NCBI RefSeq assembly: GCF_014638995.1
Contig: NZ_BMFR01000007.1
Span: 1-64,000, forward strand
Source: Virgibacillus oceani
GTDB lineage: Bacteria; Bacillota; Bacilli; Bacillales; Amphibacillaceae
Direction: 5' to 3'
Length of the DNA stretch: 64,000 bases
The translations under genes and the position numbers were made by a program. Under the pieces are notes generated by a model. That model did not search any database. It was not told where the DNA came from and saw nothing but the letters and a program-made list of their open reading frames with translations. Positions 1 to 9,404 of this stretch are shown here, piece by piece. How positions within the stretch are numbered: the stretch's first letter is position 1; every line of letters begins with the position of its first letter.

Positions 1-74
1 ACACTTTTCCAGCCCGGAGCGATTCCGGACGGCGACCCGAGAATATTACGTCGCAGTTTACGTCAACTACGTAT
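1..74. repeat. Right end of MITE-like repeat (family 1), cut by window edge
   Basis: The first 74 bases match the right end of the repeat copy at 16141-16319: the block ending GACCCGAGAATATTACG followed by a terminal arm CAGTTTACGTCAACTACG. The same arm occurs inverted at the left end of the copy at 53013-53352. No gene lies between it and yhaO; bases 75-290 show nothing else I can name apart from the yhaO ribosome site. Confidence 0.75.
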
Positions 75-290
75 TAAGACCTTATTGTTAAAAAGTAATG
101 TTTTAACCTTCCTATCCTGTAATTTGTACTTCTTTTGTGCAAATGATTTTGTTATGTACCAGTCCCCTGTTTTATATAAATCGCAAAGGAAAGCATGCTA
201 AACATCATCTGCAAGGGCAATAGTACTACTTTCATAGAACGTGCATTCGTATCAAACTTTTGATAAACTAGAAGTAAAGGTGGTGTTCAA

Positions 291-1529
291 ATGCAAGATA
301 AAGTTTCCTTCATTCATGCAGCAGATTTACACTTGGACAGCCCGTTCAAGGGATTGGCACGTATTCCAGAGCATATTTTTAAAGAAGTTCAGGAAAGTAC
401 ATTTGCCGCATTGGAAAGATTGGTTGAAACGGCCATTCAAAAGCAGGTAGATTTTGTTCTCCTTGCCGGAGACCTGTTTGATAATGAAAGACAAAGTCTC
501 AAGGCACAAATACGACTGCGAAAAGCCTTTGAGAAATTAAACGAATACAATATTGCAGTGTATTTGTCTTATGGAAATCACGACTATATAAAGGGAAATA
601 TCCATCCAATTGATTATCCAGAAAACGTATTTATTTTTCATGAAGAAACGATAAAACATTATACATATAAACGAGATGGCCGGAATCTTGCATCTATTTA
701 CGGATTTAGTTATGAGACTCGCGCCATCCTAACAAACAAAGCAAAAGAATTTAAGATAGCTGACGAAACGATACCATTTCATATTGCGATGCTTCATGGA
801 AGTATCGCAAGCAATACGAAACATGACGTCTATGCACCGTTTAAATTAACTGATTTAACACAACAGCATTTCGATTATTGGGCACTTGGGCATATTCATC
901 AACGGGAAATAGTATCGGAAAACCCTCCAGTAGTATATCCCGGAAACACCCAAGGAAGGCATCGTAAAGAATCTGGAGAAAAAGGCTGTTATCATGTCAC
1001 ATTGGAAGGGAATACAGCCAATTTAACGTTCATTCCGTTACAGGCAATTACGTTTCACTCATTGGCTGTAAATATATCAGCATGCGACTATCCACACCAG
1101 CTGGAAAGGCTTATTGAAAGGGCTGTACACGAACACCAGGAAATAAATTCTTCCCATCTCCTTTCAATAAAATTAACAACGGCGAACCAGGAGCATAAAC
1201 GGTGGGTTACAGAAGGGATGCTGGACGATATCATCGATTTAATAAATGAATCAGCAGTTCGTCAAACAAAATGGTATTACATTTTTCAAATAAAAGCGGA
1301 ACATAGACAATCCGTATCAGATAGGGAACTGTACAAGGGTGATCATTTTATTGGTGAACTGCTGCGCTATACTGAAGAGGTATCTATTCATCCATTTATT
1401 ACCGATTTATATCACCATAAACAGGCTAGAAAATATATGAAAGCTACATCTAATGATGAAGAACAATCCATTAAAAATGAGGCTCAGCAATTACTGATTC
1501 ATGAACTTCTGGAGATTGAGGGTGAATAG
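291..1529 (+). CDS. yhaO: YhaO, SbcD-like metallophosphoesterase (DNA nuclease subunit)
   Basis: Calcineurin-like phosphoesterase of the SbcD/Mre11 type, 412 aa, close to the length of B. subtilis YhaO. All metal-binding motifs are visible in order in the N-terminal half: DLHLDSPF, GDLFDNE, GNHD, LHGS and GHIHQRE. The ATG at 291 is preceded by AAAGGTGG at good spacing; the ORF that starts at 241 in another frame is a shadow. The stop lies 2 bases before the yhaN start, so the two are translationally coupled. By family knowledge YhaO pairs with the SMC-like YhaN in DNA end processing and double-strand-break repair, as SbcD does with SbcC. Substrate and polarity cannot be read from sequence. 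Confidence 0.92.
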   Translation: MQDKVSFIHAADLHLDSPFKGLARIPEHIFKEVQESTFAALERLVETAIQKQVDFVLLAGDLFDNERQSLKAQIRLRKAFEKLNEYNIAVYLSYGNHDYIKGNIHPIDYPENVFIFHEETIKHYTYKRDGRNLASIYGFSYETRAILTNKAKEFKIADETIPFHIAMLHGSIASNTKHDVYAPFKLTDLTQQHFDYWALGHIHQREIVSENPPVVYPGNTQGRHRKESGEKGCYHVTLEGNTANLTFIPLQAITFHSLAVNISACDYPHQLERLIERAVHEHQEINSSHLLSIKLTTANQEHKRWVTEGMLDDIIDLINESAVRQTKWYYIFQIKAEHRQSVSDRELYKGDHFIGELLRYTEEVSIHPFITDLYHHKQARKYMKATSNDEEQSIKNEAQQLLIHELLEIEGE

Positions 1530-1531
1530 GG

Positions 1532-4498
1532 ATGAAATTAATGCAAGCTACGATATATGGTTTTGGGAAATGGACTGATTATACCATTGATTTTTCAACG
1601 AATTCCTTCCTATGCATCTATGGTGAAAATGAATCTGGCAAATCGACACTTCAGCAATTTATTTTGTTTGTCCTATTCGGCCTTCCACCGAAAAAACGGT
1701 CATTCTTTAAACCAAAAACAAGTGGAAAAATGGGCGGCAGATTAACACTGTTTGATGAAAATGTTGGCGAATTTACAATTGAACGCACTGATGATAGCAG
1801 AAATGGGGCCGCGAAATGCTTTCTGCCAAATGGAAGTGAGTATGAAGAAGAATGGTTAAGAGAACGTCTGCATGGAATGACACATAAAACGTATTTATCG
1901 ATTTTTTCATTTTCTGCAAACGATTTAAGCCCGTTACATGATATGAATGAAGATGAGCTTGGAGAAGTATTGCTTGGCATAGGGTTAACAGGCTCGAAAA
2001 ATATATATTCTATTGAGAAACAAATTGATACAAAAATAGGGGAATTGTTCAAACCATACGGAAAAAAGCCAATCATTAACCAGCAACTGGACTCATTGGA
2101 CGAGCTGTATCGAAAACTAACAGTTTATAAGGAAGAAGAGTCTTCCTATCGATCGAAGAAAGACTTGATGCATTCCTGCGCAAAAGATATTCAAACAGCA
2201 AGGGAGACCATACAAAAAGAAAACAAGACATTACTATCCATTGAAAGGCAGCAGCAAGCACTTCCGCTTATTCATGATTACCTGCATTGCACGAAGCAAT
2301 TAGCTGGTTACCCTGCTGAATTGACGTTTCCTGAGGATGGATTGATTCGATTTCAAGCATTAAAAGAAAAAATGCTGCCAATGCAGAGTGAGTTATCGGT
2401 TATTGAAGATAATCTAAAAAGGTATCAAGAGAAACAAGCAAAACTTAAAGAGGAACTTTATGATGAAGACATCTATCAGCAGGCAGAGGAAATAGTACAA
2501 TCCAAACAAAGCTGCATAGAGAATGAAAATAGGATGGAACAGCTAGGCGAAGAATTGAAAAAAGCAGAGATACACATAGACAATGAACTAAATAGCCTAA
2601 ATCTGGGTTTATCTCCAGATGATTTAGCCACTGTTTCATTTCCATTCCATATAGAGAATACGTGGAATCAGCTTCATAGCGATTATGGTCAATTGCAGCT
2701 GGAAAAAGAGCAGCGTCAACAAGAAGAAAGCACTTTGTCCAATCAAAGGGATTACCTTATTCATCAGCAGCAAGAATTAAATGCAAGTATATTACCAAGG
2801 CAGCGCATTGCTGAATTAAATGAAACAATTTACGAATATAAACAGCAAGCATCCTTAAACAAGTTAAAAGAGGATTCCTTCAAACAGCATGAAAATTGGC
2901 AGAAAATGAAACTGCAAAAAAACAGAACAAGTACTAATATATTAATTGGAAGTATTATTGCAGCTGTTATTAGTGGAGGTTTAGCGTTTTTATTGGATTC
3001 GGCGATATTTTATAGTTTAATGGCTATTCTAGTAGTAGCGGGAGCTGTTCAGTGGGTCATTGGCAAGCAATCGATTAACAATATGGAACAAATGCTGTTA
3101 AGCCATCAGGAGACAGCTAAAATTCCAATAACAAAAGAGGCATTTACGGAAGCAGAAAATTTAATTGCAATTCATTCAAAGCAGATAAAAGAACGTGATT
3201 CCGTCGAGGATCAACTGAAGGATATAGATCGTAAGCTTCTGCAATTGGACGAACGGAATAATCTACTGGAACACAAGCAAAATCGATTAATGCAAATAAT
3301 AAACGATCAATATGAAGAATATCCATTTTTAAGCAATGTGGACCTGCAATTTTGGCCCAAACTTTATCATACGTTAAAGCATTTGCTGCAAAAATACGAT
3401 AATAAAATCGCAATACAGAAGCAACGGGACAAGCTTGACAAGGATCAGTCACAAATTAAAAATACGCTTTATATGTTTTTCCATGAACGAAATTGGGAAT
3501 CGACTACCAAGACAATTGTAGAGCAATTTAGTCTATTAGAGGACTTCCTCCAGCATTTCAGTAAAACCTGTACATTAGACGATCAGTATGAGAAGTGGTG
3601 TGCAGGAGCAATGGAGCAATCTCTAATACTGAAACAAAAAATAAGCATCTACGAAAAAGAAACAAACTTATTATTTGATGGTGCTTTAGTAAAAACGGAG
3701 GAAGCCTTTTTTCAAAAAGCGAAGCAATCAGCTGAAAAGCGTAAACTTGATGAAAAAGCAAATGAACGATTGGGACAGATTTTAACTATCTTTAAAAAAG
3801 AAGAGTGGAATGAATTAGCTGGGCGAAATATCGATGCAAGACAGCTCGAATTGAAACATAAAGAACATGTTGCTTCCATAAAAGAATTGGAAAAGGAACT
3901 TGATGAAAAACGGCAAATGCTGGCAGATGCGAATGCTGATTTAGCTAAAATGGAATCAACCGAAATATATTCCGAAACGGTACATCGGTACAACATGGAA
4001 CAAGAAAGCTTACATCATTTGGCAAGAGAGTGGGCAATATTAAAAACGGCAAAGGAACTGCTGATTGAAACAAAACGAAAATTTCGGGACAAATACCTTT
4101 CTAAAGTAATCGATAAAACATCGCACTATTTCGCTTTACTTACCAACTATGCGTATAAGCGTACCTTTGCGCCGGCAGATGGACAGGTATTTCAAGTCTT
4201 GGGACAGGATGATATTAAGTATTCGGTTAAAGAACTTTCTCAAGGTACAAAGGATCAGTTGTATATTGCCTTAAGACTGGCTATAAGTGAGGTAATGAGC
4301 AAAAATCACCATATGCCGTTTATTATTGACGACGCATTTGTCCATTTCGATGCTTCCAGAACAAAGCAGATTATGAAAATACTGACTGAAATTGCAGAGC
4401 ACCAGCAGGTAATTCTCTTTACATGTAAAAAAGATATAGTTGAAACAGAAAATAAAGAAGGAATTGTTTTCTTAGAAAATACTGTTCGCATTAATTAG
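1532..4498 (+). CDS. yhaN: YhaN, SbcC/Rad50-like AAA ATPase with coiled coils
   Basis: 988-aa SMC-type ATPase, near the usual length of YhaN. The Walker A GENESGKST is at residues 31-39; the signature region LSQGTKDQLYIALR and Walker B FIIDDAFVHFD lie at the C-terminus, so the two ATPase halves flank a long charged coiled-coil middle. Within the middle, around residues 470-510, is a strongly hydrophobic stretch long enough for two membrane spans, which is typical of YhaN and not of SbcC and suggests membrane anchoring. Start ATG 1532 follows the yhaO stop by two bases with GAGGGTG upstream. Predicted partner of YhaO in DNA double-strand-break processing (family knowledge). Confidence 0.92.
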   Translation: MKLMQATIYGFGKWTDYTIDFSTNSFLCIYGENESGKSTLQQFILFVLFGLPPKKRSFFKPKTSGKMGGRLTLFDENVGEFTIERTDDSRNGAAKCFLPNGSEYEEEWLRERLHGMTHKTYLSIFSFSANDLSPLHDMNEDELGEVLLGIGLTGSKNIYSIEKQIDTKIGELFKPYGKKPIINQQLDSLDELYRKLTVYKEEESSYRSKKDLMHSCAKDIQTARETIQKENKTLLSIERQQQALPLIHDYLHCTKQLAGYPAELTFPEDGLIRFQALKEKMLPMQSELSVIEDNLKRYQEKQAKLKEELYDEDIYQQAEEIVQSKQSCIENENRMEQLGEELKKAEIHIDNELNSLNLGLSPDDLATVSFPFHIENTWNQLHSDYGQLQLEKEQRQQEESTLSNQRDYLIHQQQELNASILPRQRIAELNETIYEYKQQASLNKLKEDSFKQHENWQKMKLQKNRTSTNILIGSIIAAVISGGLAFLLDSAIFYSLMAILVVAGAVQWVIGKQSINNMEQMLLSHQETAKIPITKEAFTEAENLIAIHSKQIKERDSVEDQLKDIDRKLLQLDERNNLLEHKQNRLMQIINDQYEEYPFLSNVDLQFWPKLYHTLKHLLQKYDNKIAIQKQRDKLDKDQSQIKNTLYMFFHERNWESTTKTIVEQFSLLEDFLQHFSKTCTLDDQYEKWCAGAMEQSLILKQKISIYEKETNLLFDGALVKTEEAFFQKAKQSAEKRKLDEKANERLGQILTIFKKEEWNELAGRNIDARQLELKHKEHVASIKELEKELDEKRQMLADANADLAKMESTEIYSETVHRYNMEQESLHHLAREWAILKTAKELLIETKRKFRDKYLSKVIDKTSHYFALLTNYAYKRTFAPADGQVFQVLGQDDIKYSVKELSQGTKDQLYIALRLAISEVMSKNHHMPFIIDDAFVHFDASRTKQIMKILTEIAEHQQVILFTCKKDIVETENKEGIVFLENTVRIN

Positions 4499-4558
4499 CG
4501 TTTAATGGTAAACTATTTGCAGATAAATGTTGAATATATGCAGGTGGAGGGACTTCCA

Positions 4559-5110
4559 TTGCCAGAGGAAAATGTTACAAAAGACTGGGAAAAATATGAA
4601 GAAACAATCGAAAAGTTTATACAGGTAATCGCTAAAAATATGAATCTTTATGGAATTACATCGTCTGTTGGCCGCTTATATGGTGTCCTATATTTTTCAG
4701 ATCAGCCAATGACATTAGACGATATGAGAGATGCGCTTGTCATGAGTAAAACGAGTATGTCGACTGGTGTTCGTGCATTATCAGATATGAAAATGGTCGA
4801 ATCAACCTTTAAAAAGGGAATCCGGAAAGATTTGTATCAATCTGAGGAGGATTGGTACAAATCATTTACTTCATTATTTGGCAATCGTTGGCGTCAGCAC
4901 ACTGAGACAAATATTGAAGAAGCGGATGAAGCTATAGAGGAATTGGAAACCCTGCTTTCCTGCACAGAGGATGAGGAATTGAAGGATAAAATTGTAAGAG
5001 ACATTGACCGGCTTCATTACGCTCAGAATTACTATAAATGGCTAATGAAATTTATTCGCGTAATGGAAACTGGTGAAATTTTTAATTATATTCCTAAAAA
5101 TAAAGATTAA
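4559..5110 (+). CDS. GbsR-family (MarR-type) transcriptional regulator
   Basis: I place the start at TTG 4559, eight bases after AGGTGGAGGG. The upstream ATG at 4505 has no ribosome site and would add 18 residues. This gives 183 aa, the usual GbsR/OpcR size. The winged-helix core is clear: MTLDDM.., SKTSMSTGVRAL recognition helix and FKKGIRKDLYQ wing. The C-terminal half is a helical, acidic effector/dimer region. Members respond to choline or glycine betaine and repress osmoprotectant genes. It follows yhaN by 60 bp and may be co-transcribed with it. A paralog sits at 9393-9875 beside opuA. Its target is unknown: it could control a distant choline or betaine locus, or opuA itself. Confidence 0.85.
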   Translation: MPEENVTKDWEKYEETIEKFIQVIAKNMNLYGITSSVGRLYGVLYFSDQPMTLDDMRDALVMSKTSMSTGVRALSDMKMVESTFKKGIRKDLYQSEEDWYKSFTSLFGNRWRQHTETNIEEADEAIEELETLLSCTEDEELKDKIVRDIDRLHYAQNYYKWLMKFIRVMETGEIFNYIPKNKD

Positions 5111-5392
5111 CGAATAGCGGATAAAGATTGACGTGAAAGAAATGGCATCATAGCAATTAACATGTTGTATGACCAGTCCTTTTAGTCAGTCTTTTTTGTA
5201 AGATAAGCAAGAGTAAAATAAAGGGTTTATGAAATTAAAGCTGCGTCATGATTCGGCATAGAAACTAGCAATTTTACTCTGATAAGTTAACAATAGTCGT
5301 ATCAAGCTATGTTATCTTTATCTTATTGCGAAGGGTTCGTTTCTAAGTGTTTATACAGGTGTTTGCTTTAGTTTTATAGGGGGGAGATCCAT

Positions 5393-6340
5393 ATGAGAAA
5401 AGGTATTGGATATGCTAATATAGGGGATTCATTTGATGATTTTATCTTAATAAAAGAAGCTGCAAGGGGAGTAGCTAGCAATGGAAAGGCATTTTTAACA
5501 TTAATCTTGCGTGATGCGACGGGTGAAATTGAAGCTAAATTATGGGACATAAAAAAGGAAGATGAGGAAGTTTTTTTGCCTGAAAAAATTGTCAGGCTCA
5601 CTGGCGAAATAAATCAATTCAGGGGAAAAGCCCAGCTTAAAATATTTACGATTAGACCTGCCCAGCCAACAGATGGTGTACATGTCGCTGATTTTGTTGA
5701 AAAAGCACCCGTTGAAAAAGATATATTAATAGAAAAGCTCACAGAGGCGATATTTGAAATGAAAAATCCAGCCATGCAGCGTATCGTTAGAGCTTTTATT
5801 AAAAAATATCAGGATGCACTTTTAACCTATCCAGCGGCATCAAAAAATCATCATGAATATGTTTCGGGATTGGCCCATCATGTTGTGAGTATGCTAGGTA
5901 TAGCAAAAGAATTATATACTCTATATCCACAGATTAATAAAGATCTGCTTTATGCAGGAATTATCCTTCATGATCTCGGAAAACTTAAAGAATTATCTGG
6001 GGTTGTTACAACTTCATATACGATAGAAGGAAAATTACTAGGTCATATTCCAATAATGGTTGAAGAAATTGGAATCATGGCTAAAGAATTGCAAATTGAA
6101 GGGGAAGAGGTATTGATTTTACAGCACCTTGTGTTAAGTCATCACGGTAAAGCGGAGTGGGGAAGTCCGAAGCCCCCGTTAATTCGCGAGGCAGAACTGC
6201 TGCATCTTATTGATTTGATAGATGCTAAGATGAATATGTTAAACCGTGCATTGGATAAAGTGAAGCCAGGTGAATTTACGGAGCGGTTGTTTGCAATGGA
6301 TAACCGGCAATTTTATAAACCGCTTTTTGAAGAAAAATAA
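5393..6340 (+). CDS. yhaM: YhaM, 3'-5' exoribonuclease (OB fold plus HD domain)
   Basis: 315 aa, same size as B. subtilis YhaM. The N-terminal third is an OB-fold nucleic-acid-binding domain ([24 protein letters not shown] strand pattern). The C-terminal part is a metal-dependent HD domain with HH at about 175, the HD pair at H193-D194 in [10 protein letters not shown], and SHHGKAEWG further on. The start ATG 5393 follows a strong GGGGGGAG site. The 282-bp gap before it (5111-5392) indicates its own promoter, although no clean -35/-10 pair could be fixed. The family degrades RNA, and also single-stranded DNA, with Mn2+ or Co2+. It belongs with yhaO-yhaN by synteny. Confidence 0.93.
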   Translation: MRKGIGYANIGDSFDDFILIKEAARGVASNGKAFLTLILRDATGEIEAKLWDIKKEDEEVFLPEKIVRLTGEINQFRGKAQLKIFTIRPAQPTDGVHVADFVEKAPVEKDILIEKLTEAIFEMKNPAMQRIVRAFIKKYQDALLTYPAASKNHHEYVSGLAHHVVSMLGIAKELYTLYPQINKDLLYAGIILHDLGKLKELSGVVTTSYTIEGKLLGHIPIMVEEIGIMAKELQIEGEEVLILQHLVLSHHGKAEWGSPKPPLIREAELLHLIDLIDAKMNMLNRALDKVKPGEFTERLFAMDNRQFYKPLFEEK

Positions 6341-6409
6341 GCTGAGGTTATTTTTTCAGACTTTTGGACATATACATGTGTTAGATGGATGGACAAGGGG
6401 GACTGAAAT

Positions 6410-6604
6410 ATGATTGTTGGAGTGCCTTGGTGGGTCTTTATGATGATTCTTTTTATATTTTTGAGCGGATACATGGCATACAGAGCAATTCGCGCTGAAA
6501 GGAAATTGGAACAGCAGTTTATTGAACGTGAAGGAAATATTTTCATGGAGCGTATTGAAGAGGAACGAAAACATAAAGAAACTAAAAAACAAGTATCAAA
6601 TTAA
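6410..6604 (+). CDS. yhaL: YhaL family small membrane protein (sporulation-associated)
   Basis: 64 aa with one N-terminal membrane helix (about residues 5-25, VPWWVFMMILFIFLSGYMAY) followed by a highly charged cytoplasmic tail. A clear AAGGGGG site precedes ATG 6410. Size, topology, the SGYMAYRAIRAE segment and its position between yhaM and prsA match the YhaL family of Bacillaceae, which is linked to sporulation; no biochemical function is known to me. It ends in a bidirectional terminator shared with prsA. Confidence 0.8.
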   Translation: MIVGVPWWVFMMILFIFLSGYMAYRAIRAERKLEQQFIEREGNIFMERIEEERKHKETKKQVSN

Positions 6605-6637
6605 ACGAGGATGTCCTATAATGGGACACCCTCGTTT
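6603..6637. terminator. Bidirectional terminator yhaL / prsA
   Basis: Hairpin with outer arms AAACGAGG / CCTCGTTT and inner arms TGTCC / GGACA. It lies between two convergent genes, with T-rich sequence on both sides. Confidence 0.85.
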
Positions 6638-6644
6638 ATTGCGA

Positions 6645-7526
6645 TTACTTTTCTTCTTTAGAATCCTCTTTTTCAAATAGACCTTCAAAGTCGTCATCTT
6701 TTGGATCTATCTTAGCATCATCAAGAAGTGACTGAATTTTAGCCTGTGCCTTTTGCGGATCTATTTTTTGATTTAGGATTTGACGGCGAATATCTTCTTT
6801 CATATCTTCAAATTTGCCGATATCTTCTTCTTTGTCACGCTTGTCCGTTACTTTAATGATGTGGTAGCCAAATTCTGATTTTACCGGGTCACTGATTTTC
6901 CCTACTTCTAGATTATATGCAGCATCTTCAAAAGCAGGGTCCATTTTGCCAGCAGAGAAAAATCCTAATTTACCGCCTTCTTCAGCAGTTGCGGTATCAG
7001 TGGAATATTCTTTCGCTAATTTAGCAAAATCGCCACCTTCATCAAGTTTCTTTTTAACCTCTTTAGCTGTTTTTTCATCTTCAACTAAAATATGCTGTGC
7101 TTCAATTTCTTGCTTCATTCGATCATACCGTTGCTTAATCTCTTTGTCTGTAATTTCAATGTCCTCAGAGATTGCTGCTTCCTGCAAAAGACTAATTCGT
7201 ACTAAATCACGATAGGCATCTTCATCTTTAATACCTTGCTGCTGCAATGCCATTTCGAATTGTTCACCTAATTGGTCTTTTGTCTTTTGAACTTCTTTGT
7301 CAACTTCTTTGTCAGTAACCTCATATTTATCATCTAATACTTCAGCTGTTACCATTTCTTGTATAACAGCATCTCCATAACGGTCTTTTAATTCTTGATA
7401 AAACTCATCTTTTGTTATATTTCCAGCATTTGTTTCCACTACTACTTCTGAATCGTCACCAGAGCTGCATGCTGATAAGCTCAATACTCCTGCTGTCAAT
7501 GTTACAGCGATTGCTACTTTTTTCAT
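6645..7526 (-). CDS. prsA: PrsA foldase lipoprotein (parvulin PPIase)
   Basis: 293-aa extracytoplasmic foldase. The signal peptide ends in the lipobox LSAC with the lipidated Cys at residue 20. The mature part has the PrsA N-terminal chaperone region and one parvulin peptidyl-prolyl isomerase domain (about 130-225), with AQHILV, GGDFAKLAKEYS, GGKLGFF and FGYHIIKV. A lysine/glutamate-rich C-terminus follows. It acts on the outer face of the membrane to fold secreted proteins and penicillin-binding proteins. It is a monocistronic gene convergent with yhaL, as in other Bacillaceae. Confidence 0.96.
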   Translation of the reverse strand: MKKVAIAVTLTAGVLSLSACSSGDDSEVVVETNAGNITKDEFYQELKDRYGDAVIQEMVTAEVLDDKYEVTDKEVDKEVQKTKDQLGEQFEMALQQQGIKDEDAYRDLVRISLLQEAAISEDIEITDKEIKQRYDRMKQEIEAQHILVEDEKTAKEVKKKLDEGGDFAKLAKEYSTDTATAEEGGKLGFFSAGKMDPAFEDAAYNLEVGKISDPVKSEFGYHIIKVTDKRDKEEDIGKFEDMKEDIRRQILNQKIDPQKAQAKIQSLLDDAKIDPKDDDFEGLFEKEDSKEEK

Positions 7527-7659
7527 TTATGAACACTCCTAACATGATAGTTGCCCAAACATTAAACTACCTGAATAATATAACATATTTTTGTACAAAA
7601 AAAATAGTCCGGACTCTAAATTTTCTATTTTATGGTGTCATTTACATGATTATCTTGTG

Positions 7660-7845
7660 TTAACTTACTACATTTAATACCTTAACATAAGAAGAAACAA
7701 GTAAAATAATTACCATTATATTTATCATTCTAAACGTTCGCGATTGTTTATGGTTATTCATTTCCATCTTTAAGCAAAATCGTTGTGTTAGTGAGTTAAA
7801 GATCAGCAGGATGAATAGAGCGTAAAAGAGAAATGGAATTAACAT
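7660..7845 (-). CDS. Small two-span membrane protein, unknown function
   Basis: 61 aa. A near-perfect AAGGAGG lies nine bases before the ATG, which makes this a real gene rather than a chance ORF. Two hydrophobic segments (about residues 1-18 and 42-58) flank a short basic loop (CLKMEMNNHKQSRTFR), so it probably forms a membrane hairpin. It lies upstream of prsA on the same strand, but a 130-bp gap separates them. I do not recognise a family. Confidence 0.65.
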   Translation of the reverse strand: MLIPFLFYALFILLIFNSLTQRFCLKMEMNNHKQSRTFRMINIMVIILLVSSYVKVLNVVS

Positions 7846-7999
7846 ACGAAAACCTCCTTAACAAGCTTAACACAGTATTATCAAAAACTCTTATATAGAT
7901 AATATCATATTTATAACTCTACCAAAGTATAGAGCCTGTGAACAGTATTTTTTTAAACAAAGACTTTTTTCCGTAAATATTGCTGCTTTTATTTTGCAG

Positions 8000-8210
8000 A
8001 TTCCGTAAAGTGCGACGTAATGCGGTAGACTACCGTTCTGGAAATACACTAATGTGATATTTTATAACTTCATACTTTATGGGGATGAGGAAATAAAAAA
8101 AGCATATTCATTCCTACTAGCAGCCCGTATACACGGAAAGCGGAGTGTATACGGGCTGCGGGGTCAAAGAGCAACATAAAATGCAAAATTTACGTCGCAT
8201 TATATGTAAA
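8000..8210. repeat. MITE-like repeat, family 1, short form
   Basis: Outer arms TGCGACGTAA at about 8011-8020 and TTACGTCGCA at about 8190-8199 bound the element. Inside is a perfect 15-bp inverted repeat, GCAGCCCGTATACAC at 8120-8134 and its complement at 8145-8159, with only 10 bases between. About 110 bp of the left half is almost identical to the copy at 41308-41676. It fills most of the gap 7846-8286; the remainder is AT-rich with no feature I can name. Confidence 0.85.
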
Positions 8211-8248
8211 TTTTGTAATAAACAATTTTTTATAAAAACAGCAAAAAA

Positions 8249-8274
8249 AAGAATCTGCGTGTTTGCAGATTCTT
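8249..8274 (-). terminator. Terminator of the DUF3267 gene
   Basis: Perfect 10-bp hairpin AAGAATCTGC / GCAGATTCTT. On the minus strand it is followed by a run of T, 13 bases after the stop codon. Confidence 0.85.
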
Positions 8275-8286
8275 CTATTAAACTAG

Positions 8287-8832
8287 TTAATTTTGAGCTT
8301 TTACCAATATATCAAAACCGCCTTTACCATTTTCAATAAACGCTTTTTTCGGTGCCTTTACAATATGAATAACATATAAAAAGTCCATAAATGAAAATCC
8401 AATATGAATAGATGTAAATAATAGAATATAAACATAAAAGTCCTGAAACAAGTAGCTTGCAATCAATCCCGGCACTGTGATAAATAATGTCGGTGCTAAA
8501 GCAACCAAAAGTGATACTGGTTTAGATAAATAAGCATTTGGATAGTAAGTGAAGCTTGGCTTTATTTTATTTTTTAATCTATAGTTAAATTTAGATCGTT
8601 TTTTCAACATAATAAGTGGTAAAATATGCATAAACGTATGAATTACCGGCAGCAAAATAAGTGCTGCAGTAAAAGGAAATATTCCAAACTCGTTTACATT
8701 TGTTGAACCATGTATAATAGAAAAAGGCACGTAAAGGAAGACAAAGGTCATTAGGCCACTCAAAAATGAACTAATATAAATACGATTCATTCCAAATTCT
8801 TTGTTTATGTTTATAGATTTCCAGCAGTTCAT
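8287..8832 (-). CDS. DUF3267 family membrane protein (putative zincin)
   Basis: 181 aa with four predicted membrane helices (about 18-40, 50-72, 105-128, 130-155). An HTFMH motif in the second helix fits the HExxH-like metal site proposed for DUF3267, which belongs to a broad site-2-protease-like fold; the glutamate of a true HExxH is missing, so catalysis is doubtful. AAGGGGG precedes the ATG at 8832. Its position between prsA and yhaI corresponds to yhaJ in B. subtilis, but I am not sure it is an ortholog. Confidence 0.7.
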   Translation of the reverse strand: MNCWKSININKEFGMNRIYISSFLSGLMTFVFLYVPFSIIHGSTNVNEFGIFPFTAALILLPVIHTFMHILPLIMLKKRSKFNYRLKNKIKPSFTYYPNAYLSKPVSLLVALAPTLFITVPGLIASYLFQDFYVYILLFTSIHIGFSFMDFLYVIHIVKAPKKAFIENGKGGFDILVKAQN

Positions 8833-9024
8833 AATTAATCCCCCTTACGTAAATTCCTTGATGTTTTTCTTATCAATCCTTCAAGAATAATAGTACGTTT
8901 CAGGGTAAAAAGCAATAGTTTTTTTATTTATTTTTTTATCTTTTTTTAGCCCCGTTATGGCGGGTATTCAGATTGTCGATATAATACATAGTATAGATAG
9001 TATAAAAGGGGGAGGGTCGGCACT

Positions 9025-9381
9025 TTGAGTATGTTAAATAATGACGATACATTATCCTTTCATTTACAATTAATTACAAGATTAATTGATATAGATCAGT
9101 ATCCATTTATAAAATTAGTCATTGAAAAAAACATTACCCGAAAGGAATACGATGAACTTTTCCAGTTATTACAGAAGCTTGACTTGCAATATAAAATTCA
9201 AAAAGAGGAAGGGTTCCTGGATTTCACGTCATTATTAGTTCATTTTGCCGGAATGCTTAATGAAAAGCTGGTACCGGATATGACTATTTATGCATTAAAA
9301 AAAGAGGGATATTTCCCCTCGTTGATGAATATGTTTATTGAATTAATTAAACAGAATAATAATCATAAAGAAGACTGGTAG
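9025..9381 (+). CDS. yhaI: YhaI, DUF1878 family protein
   Basis: 118-aa soluble helical protein of the DUF1878 family, recognised from IDQYPFIKLVIEKNITRKEY and KEEGFLDFTSLLVHFAGMLN and from its place near prsA. The start is probably TTG 9025, eight bases after GGGGGAGGG; ATG 9031 is too far from that site. No function is known to me for the family. It is convergent with the GbsR-type gene, and the two genes share a hairpin over their 3' ends. Confidence 0.8.
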   Translation: MSMLNNDDTLSFHLQLITRLIDIDQYPFIKLVIEKNITRKEYDELFQLLQKLDLQYKIQKEEGFLDFTSLLVHFAGMLNEKLVPDMTIYALKKEGYFPSLMNMFIELIKQNNNHKEDW

Positions 9382-9404
9382 AACATTTTCTGTTAGTCTT
9401 CTTT
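9367..9404. terminator. Bidirectional terminator overlapping two 3' ends
   Basis: Arms AAAGAAGACT and AGTCTTCTTT enclose a loop of about 18 bases. The hairpin overlaps the last codons of both yhaI and the GbsR-type gene. Confidence 0.6.

Noticed and set aside
5150..5205. Terminator after the GbsR-type gene at 4559-5110
   Set aside because: GACCAGTCC..GTCAGTC followed by T looks like one but the arms are not complementary in the right orientation.
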